Source: Nesterenkonia sp. LB17 (lineage in GTDB: Bacteria > Actinomycetota > Actinomycetes > Actinomycetales > Micrococcaceae). Taken from it: a DNA stretch of 64,000 bases. The stretch is from NCBI RefSeq assembly GCF_022565915.1, contig NZ_JAJOYX010000001.1, forward strand, positions 1 through 64,000. Reading direction: 5' to 3'. The stretch's first letter is position 1. Every line of letters starts with the position of its first letter. Below are positions 51,928 to 60,165 of the stretch, in pieces. The translations under genes were made by a program, and so were the position numbers. The notes beneath the pieces are model-generated. The model was not told the DNA's origin, did not search any database, and saw only the letters and a list, made by a program, of their open reading frames with translations.

Positions 51928-53222
51928 CACTTGTCTCCTTCGACTGCGGTGCTCAGCGCCTGGTCCAGGTCCCAGATGATGTCATCGACGTCTTCGATGC
52001 CGACCGAGATGCGGATCAGGTCCTCCGGGATCCCGGCTGCGGCCATCTGCTCCGGGGAAAGCTGCTGGTGGGTGGTTGATCCTGGGTGCAGGATCAAGGT
52101 GCGCACATCCCCCACATTAGCCAGGTGGCTGGCCAGCTGCAGGGACTCGATGAAGCGGGCGCCGGTCGCCCGGCCTCCGCGGATGCCGAAGCTGAACACC
52201 GAGCCCACACCCTTGGGCAGCATCTCCTTGGCCCGGTCATGATCGGCGTGGGAGGGCAGACCGGCGTAGTTGACGTAGACCACCCGGTCATCGGCTTCGA
52301 GCCATTCGGCGACCTTCTGGGCGTTGGCGACGTGCTCGTCGATACGCTGCGGCAGGGTCTCGATGCCCTGGATGAGGTTGAACGCGGCCTGCGGGCCCAG
52401 TGAGGGTCCGATGTCGCGCAGCTGCTCGGCGCGCAGCTTGGTCAGGAAGCCGTATTCGCCGAAGTTGCCCCACCAGGAGAGCCCGCCGTAGGAGGCCACC
52501 GGCTCGGTCATCGCGGGGAAGTTCCCGTTGTCCCAGGGGAACTCGCCGGATTCCACGATCACTCCACCCAGGGTGGTGCCGTGGCCACCCATGAACTTGG
52601 TGACCGAGTGGATCACGATGTCCGCGCCGTGTTCGAACGGGCGGATCAGGTACGGGGTGGTCAGGGTGGAGTCCACCACCAGCGGGACTCCGTGCTTGTG
52701 CGCGACCTCTGAGAGTCCGCGCAGGTCAGCGATGTCAGAGCTGGGGTTCGCGACGACCTCGGTGTAGAGAACCTTGGTGTTCTCCTGCATCGCGGCCTCG
52801 TAGTCCTCCGGTTCCAGGGAGTCCACGAAGGTGGTCTCGATCCCGAAGCGGCGCAGCGTGACGTCGAGCTGGGTGATCGTGCCGCCGTAGAGCTTCGAGC
52901 TCGCCACGATGTGGTCCCCGGAGCCGCAGAGTGCGGCGAAGACCAGGAACTCAGCACTCATCCCGGAGGCGGTGGCCACCGCGCCGATGCCGCCCTCCAG
53001 CGACGCGACGCGCTCCTCCAGCGCCGAGACGGTGGGGTTGCCGATCCGGGAGTAGATGTTCCCGTACTTCTGCAGCGCGAAGAGGTTCGCGGCGTCGTCG
53101 GTGTCCTTGAACACGAAGGAGGTGGACTGGTGGATGGGCACAGCACGCGATCCGTGGACGGCATCGGGGACGGCCCCGGCGTGCAGGGCGCGGGTGCGGA
53201 AGCCGAACTGGCGATCGCTCAT
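51927..53222 (-). CDS. metY: O-acetylhomoserine sulfhydrylase
   Basis: 431 aa PLP enzyme of the Cys/Met metabolism family. It makes homocysteine and acetate from O-acetylhomoserine and sulfide. N-terminal RALHAGAVPDAVHGSRAVPI, YSRIGNPTVSALEERVASLE, and the PLP Lys in HSVTKFMGGHGTTLGGVIVE. The insert before it and the length of about 430 aa separate MetY from the shorter MetB/MetZ (about 390 aa). Its ATG overlaps the acsA stop by 4 nt. Regulation is through the SAM-I riboswitch at 55945-56025 upstream of the operon. Confidence 0.9.
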   Translation of the reverse strand: MSDRQFGFRTRALHAGAVPDAVHGSRAVPIHQSTSFVFKDTDDAANLFALQKYGNIYSRIGNPTVSALEERVASLEGGIGAVATASGMSAEFLVFAALCGSGDHIVASSKLYGGTITQLDVTLRRFGIETTFVDSLEPEDYEAAMQENTKVLYTEVVANPSSDIADLRGLSEVAHKHGVPLVVDSTLTTPYLIRPFEHGADIVIHSVTKFMGGHGTTLGGVIVESGEFPWDNGNFPAMTEPVASYGGLSWWGNFGEYGFLTKLRAEQLRDIGPSLGPQAAFNLIQGIETLPQRIDEHVANAQKVAEWLEADDRVVYVNYAGLPSHADHDRAKEMLPKGVGSVFSFGIRGGRATGARFIESLQLASHLANVGDVRTLILHPGSTTHQQLSPEQMAAAGIPEDLIRISVGIEDVDDIIWDLDQALSTAVEGDK

Positions 53223-55390
53223 GTAGCTACCTCTTCTCTTCTCGGCGCGGTTCCGCGCCGTTGGCAGATCTCTTCGATCTTCGGTACACAGGGTTCATTC
53301 TGCAGGCTTGTGGTGTCTCCCAGGGTCTCGCCGTCATGCAGCTGGGTCAGCAGCCGGCGCATGATCTTCCCGGAGCGGGTCTTGGGCACCTCGGGCACGG
53401 GGATCACCGTGCGTGGTTTGGCCACCGGGCCGATCACCTCGCCCACATGGCTGCGCAGCGTCCCGAGCAGCTCCCGCTCGGCCGCGCTGCCCGCACCCCC
53501 CACGGCGTCGAGGCGCTCGCGGGCGGCGGTGGTCAGCACGGTGAACGCGACGGCCGCGTGACCGGTCATGGCATCGAAGACCGGGCAGACCCCGGCCTCG
53601 ACCACATCGGGGTGGGAGATCAGCGCCGATTCGATCTCAATCGTGGAGAGCCGGTGTCCGGAGAGGTTGATGACGTCATCGATCCGGCCCAGGATCCAGA
53701 TGTCCCCGTCCTCGTCCTTCCGCGCCCCGTCCCCGGCGAGGAACCATCCCTGCTCCGCGTACTTCTCCCAGTAGGAGGTGAAGTACCGCTCCGGGTTGCC
53801 CCAGACGGTCCTGGCCATCGAGGGGCCGGTGTGGGTGAGCACGATGTTGCCCTGCGTGCCCGCGGGCACCTGCTGGCCGGCCTCATCGACGACGGCGGCG
53901 CCCCAGCCGGGAAGTGCACGGGTCGCGGCCCCGGGCTTGAGCCCTGGGTGCGTCGACCGGGCGTCCTCGGGCCGCGGGGAGAGCACCGTGGACCCGGATT
54001 CGGACTGCCACCAGGTGTCCACCATGGGAAGCGCCGGTCGGCCGGCGTCGTCGGTGGTGTCGCGGCCGATCTCGCGGCGGATCCAGTGCCAGGCCTCGGG
54101 GTTGACCGCCTCGCCCACGGTCCCGGCGAGCCGGATCGAGGAGAGGTCATACTGCGCCGGAACACCGTCGGGGAACCAGCCCATCAGGGAACGCACCAGC
54201 GTGGGGGCGGTGTAGTAGGTGGTGACCTGGTGGCGTTCGATGATCTCGAAGTGGCGGCCCTCATGCGGAGTGTTCGGCGTGCCCTCGAAGATCACCTGGG
54301 TGGCGCCGGCGGCCAGCGGGCCGTAGATCTCATAGGTGTGCGCGGTGACCCAGGCCAGGTCGGCGGTGCACCAGTGGACGTCCTGGGTGCGCCGCTCCGG
54401 GTCAGGGTGGGCGAAGAGCCGCAGGTAGGTGTACAGGGCCCCGGTGAGGTAGCCGCCGGTGGTGTGGACGAGTCCCTTGGGCTTGCCGGTGGTCCCGGAG
54501 GTGTACATGATGAACAGCTCGGTCTCGGCGTCGAAGAACTCCGGGGTGTGCTCGGGGGAGGCGGTCTCGACCACCTCGTGCCACCAGAGGTCCCGCTCCG
54601 GCGTCCATTCCACGGGGGAGTCTGTGCGGTTGATCACCAGGACGTGTTCGAGGTTGCCGCCGTGCTCGGCGGTGGCCTCGACGACGGCGGCATCAGCGTT
54701 GGCCTTCACCGGCACGGCCCTGCCGCGGCGGAACTGACCATCGGTGGTGACCAGCAGCTTCGCCCCGGTGTCCTCGACACGGAACTTCAGCGCCTCGGCG
54801 GAGAATCCGCCGAAGACCAGCGAGTGCACCGCGCCGACCCGGGCGCAGGCCAGCGTGATCACGATGGTCTCCACCAGCACCGGAAGGTAGATCACCACGC
54901 GGTCCCCGCGGGTGATGCCCATGCTGGTCAGCGCGTTCGCCGCCTGGTTGACCCGACGGCCCAGCTCGGCGTAGCTGACGTCCTCGCGGTCTCCGGGCTC
55001 GCCTTCGAAGTGCAGCGCGATCTTATCCCCGCGTCCCGCGGCGACGTGGCGGTCCACGCAGTTCACCGCGGCGTTGAGCGTCCCGCCCTCATACCAGCCG
55101 ATCTTCGGGCCGCGCTGGGTGACCGGGTTCGGCGGGGTCCAGGAGTGGGTGGTCTCCCACGGGGTCGACCAGTCCAACAGGGTGGCGGCCGCGGACCAGA
55201 ATGCCATGCGCTGGTCCTCGTCCTGCGGGTCCGTCCAGGCGTGCACGTCGGCGCTCAACGGATGCGAGGGCACGATCGCGGAGCGCTGGGCCTTGCACGA
55301 GGGTGTGGTTTCGGGGGTGGCGCGGTGCGTCGGCTCTTCGGGAGTGGCCGCGGCTGCGGGCACGGTGGATCGAGGGTGGATGCTCAACAA
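53219..55390 (-). CDS. acsA: acetyl-CoA synthetase
   Basis: 723 aa. It activates acetate with ATP and CoA. ANL motifs: YTSGTTGKPKGLVHTTGGYL, GTVGEAVNPEAWHWI, DTWWQSESGS, GDGARKDEDGDIWILGRIDD and PKTRSGKIMRRLL (catalytic, acetylatable Lys). The N-terminal 45 residues are a disordered Thr/Pro/Ala extension beyond the usual start, so the true start may be later. The TTG codons at 55390 and 55387 have AAGGA close upstream. It starts 12 bp after the flavin reductase gene and is coupled to metY. In this setting it could re-activate the acetate released by MetY. Confidence 0.88.
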   Translation of the reverse strand: MLSIHPRSTVPAAAATPEEPTHRATPETTPSCKAQRSAIVPSHPLSADVHAWTDPQDEDQRMAFWSAAATLLDWSTPWETTHSWTPPNPVTQRGPKIGWYEGGTLNAAVNCVDRHVAAGRGDKIALHFEGEPGDREDVSYAELGRRVNQAANALTSMGITRGDRVVIYLPVLVETIVITLACARVGAVHSLVFGGFSAEALKFRVEDTGAKLLVTTDGQFRRGRAVPVKANADAAVVEATAEHGGNLEHVLVINRTDSPVEWTPERDLWWHEVVETASPEHTPEFFDAETELFIMYTSGTTGKPKGLVHTTGGYLTGALYTYLRLFAHPDPERRTQDVHWCTADLAWVTAHTYEIYGPLAAGATQVIFEGTPNTPHEGRHFEIIERHQVTTYYTAPTLVRSLMGWFPDGVPAQYDLSSIRLAGTVGEAVNPEAWHWIRREIGRDTTDDAGRPALPMVDTWWQSESGSTVLSPRPEDARSTHPGLKPGAATRALPGWGAAVVDEAGQQVPAGTQGNIVLTHTGPSMARTVWGNPERYFTSYWEKYAEQGWFLAGDGARKDEDGDIWILGRIDDVINLSGHRLSTIEIESALISHPDVVEAGVCPVFDAMTGHAAVAFTVLTTAARERLDAVGGAGSAAERELLGTLRSHVGEVIGPVAKPRTVIPVPEVPKTRSGKIMRRLLTQLHDGETLGDTTSLQNEPCVPKIEEICQRRGTAPRREEVAT

Positions 55391-55402
55391 GGGTCCTTCG
55401 GG

Positions 55403-55933
55403 TCAGCTCAGGGTGGTCAGGGTCTTGAACTCGTGCTGGTGGAAGACCAGCCCAGGAGCGCCCTCGGTGAAGCCCAGGTCCAGGATCTCCAGCACGATGA
55501 TGTCGTGGTCCCCGGCGCGGACCCGGTCGTAGATCCGGGTGCGCAGCCACATCGGGACCCCATCGAGCAGCAGCGCCGAGCCGTGGAGCTGGTAGTCCAC
55601 CCCGGTGAATCGGTTGGCGCGGTCCTTGGACGCGATCTGCCTGCACAGCCCGTTCTGATCGCGGCCGAGCACCGAGATGCCCAGTTCGCCGCCGCTGCGC
55701 TCAAGCTTCGGCCAGGTGGAGGAATCGTGCTGCACCGCCAGGGTGACCAGGGGTGGCTCCAGCGAGACGCCCACCGTGAAGGTGGATGCGATGATCGCCT
55801 CAGGTGTCCCATCGACCTCCGCGCCGACGGCGACGACGCCCTGCGGAAACTGTGCCAGGGCGTGGCGCAGCGCAAAGGAGTCCACACGGGACGCGGCGGT
55901 GGGGTTCTCAAGGGTGCGAGCAGGAACAGACAT
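55403..55933 (-). CDS. flavin reductase family protein
   Basis: 176 aa from ATG 55933; GGAG lies 9 nt upstream, inside the riboswitch P1 arm. It has the FMN-binding split-barrel fold of NADH:FMN oxidoreductases: ALAQFPQGVVAVGAEVDGTP, IIASTFTVGVSLEPPLVTLA, TWPKLERSGGELGISVL and DHDIIVLEILDLGF. It supplies reduced FMN to two-component monooxygenases, probably those encoded at 56383 and 57801, which are divergent from it and likewise behind a SAM riboswitch. First gene of the acsA-metY operon. Confidence 0.88.
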   Translation of the reverse strand: MSVPARTLENPTAASRVDSFALRHALAQFPQGVVAVGAEVDGTPEAIIASTFTVGVSLEPPLVTLAVQHDSSTWPKLERSGGELGISVLGRDQNGLCRQIASKDRANRFTGVDYQLHGSALLLDGVPMWLRTRIYDRVRAGDHDIIVLEILDLGFTEGAPGLVFHQHEFKTLTTLS

Positions 55934-55944
55934 GCAGATCAACT

Positions 55945-56025
55945 CCATCGGTCCTGGCGTTAGCACCCGGCGAATCCGGGTTGCTGCGGCGTCTCTGAGC
56001 CAGATCTCTCAGCCGCTCGGGATGG
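55945..56025 (-). promoter_or_regulatory. SAM-I riboswitch upstream of flavin reductase-acsA-metY
   Basis: Read on the minus strand: P1 arms CCATC and GATGG, kink-turn segment GAGAGATCTGGCTC, the GCAGCAACC core, P3 CCCGG/CCGGG, GGTGCTAACGCCAG. The 3' arm of P1 overlaps the GGAG ribosome binding site of the flavin reductase gene. Confidence 0.88.
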
Positions 56026-56251
56026 TGACACCTCAACGCTACGCGTCGTCTCGCCGACCAGCAAGAATCGTTCGCACTGTGAGACGCCATATGACATTCG
56101 GCGCTGGTGTCACCACCGAACGTGTCCTTGATCTGCTGGATGAACACACCTGGTCACAACGGAGGTCAGGGTGGACGACGTTCATGGATATGGTTCGCCC
56201 GGCTCGGCGCTGGCCCGTCAGTCGGAGTCTGGCTTCCGCCGTCGTCCGAAC

Positions 56252-56282
56252 TTGACGAATGAGCCCCCACACCCTCTATATT
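56252..56282 (+). promoter_or_regulatory. promoter of the SfnB-like gene
   Basis: TTGACG at 56252-56257 and TATATT at 56277-56282 (19 nt apart; TCTATA at 56275 gives 17). The riboswitch begins 11 nt after the -10 element. Confidence 0.5.
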
Positions 56283-56293
56283 TAGCGTCATCA

Positions 56294-56374
56294 CCATCCA
56301 GAGCGACCGAGGGATCTGGCCCGAAGACGTCGCAGCAACCCGGACATGCCGGGTGCTACCGCCAGAATCGATGG
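56294..56374 (+). promoter_or_regulatory. SAM-I riboswitch upstream of the SfnB-like gene
   Basis: P1 CCATC (56294-56298) and GATGG (56370-56374), the S-box core GAGGGATCTGGCCCGAAGA, GCAGCAACC, P3 CCCGG/CCGGG and GGTGCTACCGCCAG. The GGAGG ribosome binding site at 56373-56377 overlaps the P1 3' arm. Confidence 0.9.
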
Positions 56375-56382
56375 AGGAAAGA

Positions 56383-57672
56383 ATGAACATTCAGCTGCCT
56401 GTGCCCCAGAATCTGCGCGACGCCATTGAGCGTGTCGGCCTCTCCGCGCTCGACCGAGAGCGCAGCCGTGAGCTCGCCCGCGATGAGGTCACGGACCTCG
56501 TGGCAGGTGGCATCGGACGGCTTCGCGTGCCGGAGCCGGCTGGTGGATACGGCTTGGACTGGGTGCAGACCACCGAGGTCCTCCTGGAGCTCGCCGCCCA
56601 GGACAGCAACATCCCGCAGGTGCTGCGCGGCCACTTCGCGGTCCAGGAGGATCTGCTGTGGCGCTGCGACGCCCGAACTGACCCCGCCCCTGACTCCGCG
56701 CCTGACGCCGGGCCCGATGCCCGGCGCGTCGTGCAGCGCTGGCTCGCCAGGTTGGCCGCAGGGGAGCTGGTCGGCAACGCCTGGACCGAACCGGGCAAGG
56801 GCGGCTTCCACCAGTCCGGCACCGTGGTCAGCGAGACCGACGACGGGCCCAGGGTCACAGGGGTGAAGTACTACACCACCGGTGCGATCTTCGCGGACTG
56901 GCTCGACGTCACCGCCCGGGACGCCGCGGGCAATGAGCTCGCCGTGCTGGTGCGCCGGGACCAGCCCGGAGTGCAGATCGACGACGACTGGGACGGCTTT
57001 GGACAGCGCACCACCGGCTCCGGCACCGCGCGGCTGACCGACGCCGTGGTGGAGGAGTCGGAGCTGCGCGGACTGACCGATCGCTTCCCGTACCAGACTG
57101 CGCTCTACCAGCACTTCCTGCTGATCGTGCTCGCCGGCGTCGTCGAGGCCGCGGCACGGGACGCCGCAACGCTGCTGCATGAGCGCTCGAGGACCTTCTC
57201 CCACGCCAACACCCGCACCCCACGCACCGATCCGCAGCTGCTCCAGGCCGTCGGAGAGGTGGATGCCGTGGCGGCGCTGGCGCGTGCGCAGGTCCTCGCC
57301 ACCGCCGCCAGCCTCGATGCCGCCTTCGCCGCACGAAGCAGCACCCAGGATGCCCAGATCGAGGCAGCCAACGCCGTGGAGCTCGCCACTGGCCGCGCGC
57401 AGGTGGCGCTGCACCGCCCCGTGCTGGAGGCGGTCACCCGGATCTTCGACGTCCTCGGTGCCTCCGGGGTGAGCCAGTCCCGCAGCCTGGACCGGCACTG
57501 GCGCAACGCGCGCACTGTCACCAGCCACAACCCCTGGGTCTATAAGGCCCGGATCGCCGGGGACCACCGGGTCAACGGCACCGAGCCGGTCCGGCTGTGG
57601 AGCGTCGGCGAGCCGGACACCGCGAGTCAGTCTGCGGTGGCCAGCCCGCCAGCGACCCCGATCGGCGCGTAG
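56383..57672 (+). CDS. acyl-CoA dehydrogenase-fold flavoprotein monooxygenase (SfnB/DszC-like)
   Basis: 429 aa from ATG 56383. It has the acyl-CoA dehydrogenase fold: RLRVPEPAGGYGLDWVQTTE, GNAWTEPGKGGFHQSG, DWDGFGQRTTGSGTARLTDA, QALxQ-type helix and FDVLGASGVSQSRSLDRHWR near the end. The catalytic Glu of true dehydrogenases is not evident. Together with the sulfur context this suggests the SfnB/DszC group, which uses FMNH2 and O2 on organosulfur compounds. The middle Pro/Asp/Ala segment (about 105-120) is an odd insert. It is controlled by the SAM-I riboswitch directly upstream and followed by a flavin monooxygenase. Confidence 0.82.
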   Translation: MNIQLPVPQNLRDAIERVGLSALDRERSRELARDEVTDLVAGGIGRLRVPEPAGGYGLDWVQTTEVLLELAAQDSNIPQVLRGHFAVQEDLLWRCDARTDPAPDSAPDAGPDARRVVQRWLARLAAGELVGNAWTEPGKGGFHQSGTVVSETDDGPRVTGVKYYTTGAIFADWLDVTARDAAGNELAVLVRRDQPGVQIDDDWDGFGQRTTGSGTARLTDAVVEESELRGLTDRFPYQTALYQHFLLIVLAGVVEAAARDAATLLHERSRTFSHANTRTPRTDPQLLQAVGEVDAVAALARAQVLATAASLDAAFAARSSTQDAQIEAANAVELATGRAQVALHRPVLEAVTRIFDVLGASGVSQSRSLDRHWRNARTVTSHNPWVYKARIAGDHRVNGTEPVRLWSVGEPDTASQSAVASPPATPIGA

Positions 57673-57800
57673 AAGAACGCCGCGAAGAACGCCTGAGAAC
57701 CGGCCCCACCCGACCGAGCTCCGATGCTGCACCTTATGCGCAGCCTCGACGCGCAGACATCGATGCCAACCACTGAGTCGAACCTCAAGGAGAGCTGCAC

Positions 57801-59204
57801 ATGACCTACCCGACCACCGAGTCCGGCAAGCGCGAGATCCTGTTCAACGCCTTCGACATGAACTGCGTGGTGCACCAGTCCCCGGGACTGTGGCGGCACC
57901 CGGAGGACCGCGCACGGGAATACAACACGCTCGGGTACTGGACCGAGGTCGCGCAGATCCTCGAGCGAGGCCTCTTCGACGGACTGTTCATCGCCGATGT
58001 GCTGGGCCCCTATGACGTCTTCGGCTCGAATCCGGAGGCCGCGCTGCGCTCCGGGGCGCAGATCCCGCTGCAGGACCCGTTCCTGCTGGTCTCGGCGATG
58101 GCCGCGGTCACCAAGAACCTGGGCTTCGGCATCACCGCCGGCACCGCCTACGAGCACCCCTACCCGTTCTCCCGACGGCTGGGCACCCTGGACCACCTCA
58201 CCGGCGGCCGGGTGGGCTGGAACGTGGTCACCGGGTACCTGCCCTCGGCCGCGCAGAACATGGGCCAGGACGATCAGATGGAGCACGATCGCCGCTACGA
58301 CCATGCCGATGAGTACCTCGACGTCGTCTACAAGCTGCTCGAAGGATCCTGGGAGGACGACGCCGTCCTCGCCGACAAGGCCTCCGGGGTATTCACCGAT
58401 CCGGCGAAGGTGCACCGGATCGAGCACCACGGCGAGTTCTTCAAGACCCCCGGGATCGGCGTGGTGGAGCCCTCCCCGCAGCGCACCCCGGTGATCTACC
58501 AGGCCGGGGCCTCCGCCCGCGGCCGGGCCTTCGCCGGCAAGCACGCCGAGGCGGTGTTCATCAATCCGCCCACCAAGGAGCTCGCCAAGGCCTCGGTGGC
58601 CAAGATCCGCCAGTCGGTGGCCGAGGCGGGACGGGACCCCTACTCGGTGCGGATCTTCGCGATGCAGACCATCGTCACCGGACCGGACGACGCCGCCGCG
58701 CAGGCCAAGTACGACGACCTGGCCCAGTACATCGACGCCGAGGGCGGACTGGTGCTGATGTCGGGCTGGATGGGCATCGACCTGAGCCAGTTCGATCTCG
58801 ACCAGCCCATCGGCGACGTGAAGTCCAACGCCATCCAGTCCACCGTGGAGACCTTCCAGAAGGCCTCCGGTCGGGAGGATGAGGTCTGGACCGTCCGGCA
58901 GCTGGCCGAATGGGTCGGTGTCGGCGGCTTCGGCCCGGTCATCATCGGTGGCGGCCCGACGGCGGCGCAGCAGCTGATCGAATGGCAGGAGGAGACCGAT
59001 GTGGACGGCTTCAACCTGGCCTATCACATCACCCCTGGCACCTTCGTGGACGTGGTCGAACACGTGGTGCCCGAGCTGCAGAAGCTCGGCCGCTACAAGA
59101 CCGAGTACGCCCCGGGCACATTGCGCAACAAGCTCTTCGGCGCCGGCGACCACCTGCCCGCGGAGCACCACGGGGCGCAGTTCCAGCTCCGCCGCAGGAG
59201 CTGA
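57801..59204 (+). CDS. NtaA/DmoA family FMN-dependent monooxygenase
   Basis: 467 aa luciferase-like TIM-barrel enzyme. The family segments are MNCVVHQSPGLWRHPEDR, YNTLGYWTEVAQILERGLFD, GLFIADVLGPYDVFG, GTAYEHPYPFSRRLGTLDHL, GRVGWNVVTGYLPSAAQNMG and YQAGASARGRAFAGKHAEAV. They separate this group (nitrilotriacetate monooxygenase A, dimethyl-sulfide monooxygenase DmoA, DszA) from SsuD. It needs FMNH2 from the flavin reductase. AGGAG precedes the ATG. It follows the SfnB-like gene by 128 bp, so it could be in the same transcript. It probably releases sulfite or sulfide from an organosulfur substrate. Confidence 0.9.
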   Translation: MTYPTTESGKREILFNAFDMNCVVHQSPGLWRHPEDRAREYNTLGYWTEVAQILERGLFDGLFIADVLGPYDVFGSNPEAALRSGAQIPLQDPFLLVSAMAAVTKNLGFGITAGTAYEHPYPFSRRLGTLDHLTGGRVGWNVVTGYLPSAAQNMGQDDQMEHDRRYDHADEYLDVVYKLLEGSWEDDAVLADKASGVFTDPAKVHRIEHHGEFFKTPGIGVVEPSPQRTPVIYQAGASARGRAFAGKHAEAVFINPPTKELAKASVAKIRQSVAEAGRDPYSVRIFAMQTIVTGPDDAAAQAKYDDLAQYIDAEGGLVLMSGWMGIDLSQFDLDQPIGDVKSNAIQSTVETFQKASGREDEVWTVRQLAEWVGVGGFGPVIIGGGPTAAQQLIEWQEETDVDGFNLAYHITPGTFVDVVEHVVPELQKLGRYKTEYAPGTLRNKLFGAGDHLPAEHHGAQFQLRRRS

Positions 59205-59245
59205 TCCCGCCGGCAGGAAAACTCAGCGTCCCGCAACACAGAGGA

Positions 59246-59304
59246 CCGGGGCCTCCGCATGACACCTGGCCGATGATCTGGCCGGCGTGATGCGGAAGCC
59301 CCGG
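59246..59304. terminator. long imperfect hairpin between convergent genes
   Basis: CCGGGGC (59246-59252) pairs with GCCCCGG (59298-59304). The stem continues through TCCGCAT/ATGCGGA and an inner GGCC/GGCC pair. It lies between the monooxygenase and the leftward permease gene, suiting a two-way terminator. Confidence 0.65.
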
Positions 59305-59328
59305 CAGAACCCCGAACTGGGGGAGCGG

Positions 59329-60165
59329 CTAGGCCCAGGTCTTGAGCGCCTTGCGCTCGAGCACCCCGAGCAGGGTGTCGGTGAGCTTGCCCAGCAGCGC
59401 CAGCAGCACGATCGCCAGCAGCAGCCGATCGGTGCGACCGTTGTTCTGCGACTCGGTGAGCAGGAAGCCCAGTCCCTCGGCGGCCGCGAGCAGCTCTGCG
59501 GCCACCAGGAAGAGCCAGGCCTGCGCCAGGCCGAGCCGGAGTCCGGAGAAGACGCTGGGCACCACGGCGGGCAGCTGGACGGTGCCCAGCAGCCGGAGGC
59601 CGTGGAACCCGAAGGCGCGGCCGGCTTCGACCAGCTGCGCGTCCACATGCCGCAGCGCGGAGTGGATCGCGGTGAACACCGGGAAGAACGCGCCGATGGC
59701 GATCAGGATGACCTTGGAGTCCTCGCCGATCCCCACCCAGAGCAGCAGCAGCGGCACCCAGGCCAGCGACGGCACGGCGCGGAAGGCTCCCACCGTGGGG
59801 TTCAGCAGCTTGTCCGCGAGTCCGGACAGCCCGAGCAGCGAACCCAGCGCCAGGCCGAGCCCGGCGCCGATGGCGAAGCCGATCAGCACGCGCTGCAGCG
59901 AGATTCCCATGTGCTCGAAGAGGTCGCCGGACTCGAAGAGCCCGATCCCAGCGGTGAGGACCGCCTGCGGGGGAGGCAGCTGGACCGCGGTGAAGGTGCC
60001 GGTGACCTCGGTGACCACCCACCACAGTGTCAGCAGCAGCACAGGGACGACGGCGCCGATCAACAGCCCGCCGCCGGGCAGCCCGCGCCGGGTGCGCCGC
60101 TCAGGGGAGCGCGCGGCCCCATCGGCGGGCTGTGCCGCCGTGGAGCTGAGTGCGGTGTCTGTCAC
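59329..60165 (-). CDS. ssuC: sulfonate-type ABC transporter permease
   Basis: 278 aa with about six membrane segments. The EAA loop is DAQLVEAGRAFGFHGLRLLG, then VQLPAVVPSVFSGLRLGLAQ, as in SsuC/TauC/NrtB permeases. The N-terminal 30 residues are polar. Its ATG overlaps the stop of the substrate-binding gene by 4 nt. With SsuA and SsuB it forms an importer for alkanesulfonates or a related organosulfur compound; specificity is not provable from the sequence. Confidence 0.87.
   Translation of the reverse strand: MTDTALSSTAAQPADGAARSPERRTRRGLPGGGLLIGAVVPVLLLTLWWVVTEVTGTFTAVQLPPPQAVLTAGIGLFESGDLFEHMGISLQRVLIGFAIGAGLGLALGSLLGLSGLADKLLNPTVGAFRAVPSLAWVPLLLLWVGIGEDSKVILIAIGAFFPVFTAIHSALRHVDAQLVEAGRAFGFHGLRLLGTVQLPAVVPSVFSGLRLGLAQAWLFLVAAELLAAAEGLGFLLTESQNNGRTDRLLLAIVLLALLGKLTDTLLGVLERKALKTWA

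Noticed and set aside
53261-55963. 900-codon open frame on the plus strand
   Set aside because: Antisense to acsA and the flavin reductase gene, both with complete motifs; the product is Gly/Arg/Val-rich and has no start signal.
57627-59171. 514-codon open frame on the minus strand
   Set aside because: Antisense to the NtaA/DmoA monooxygenase gene; no recognisable domain.
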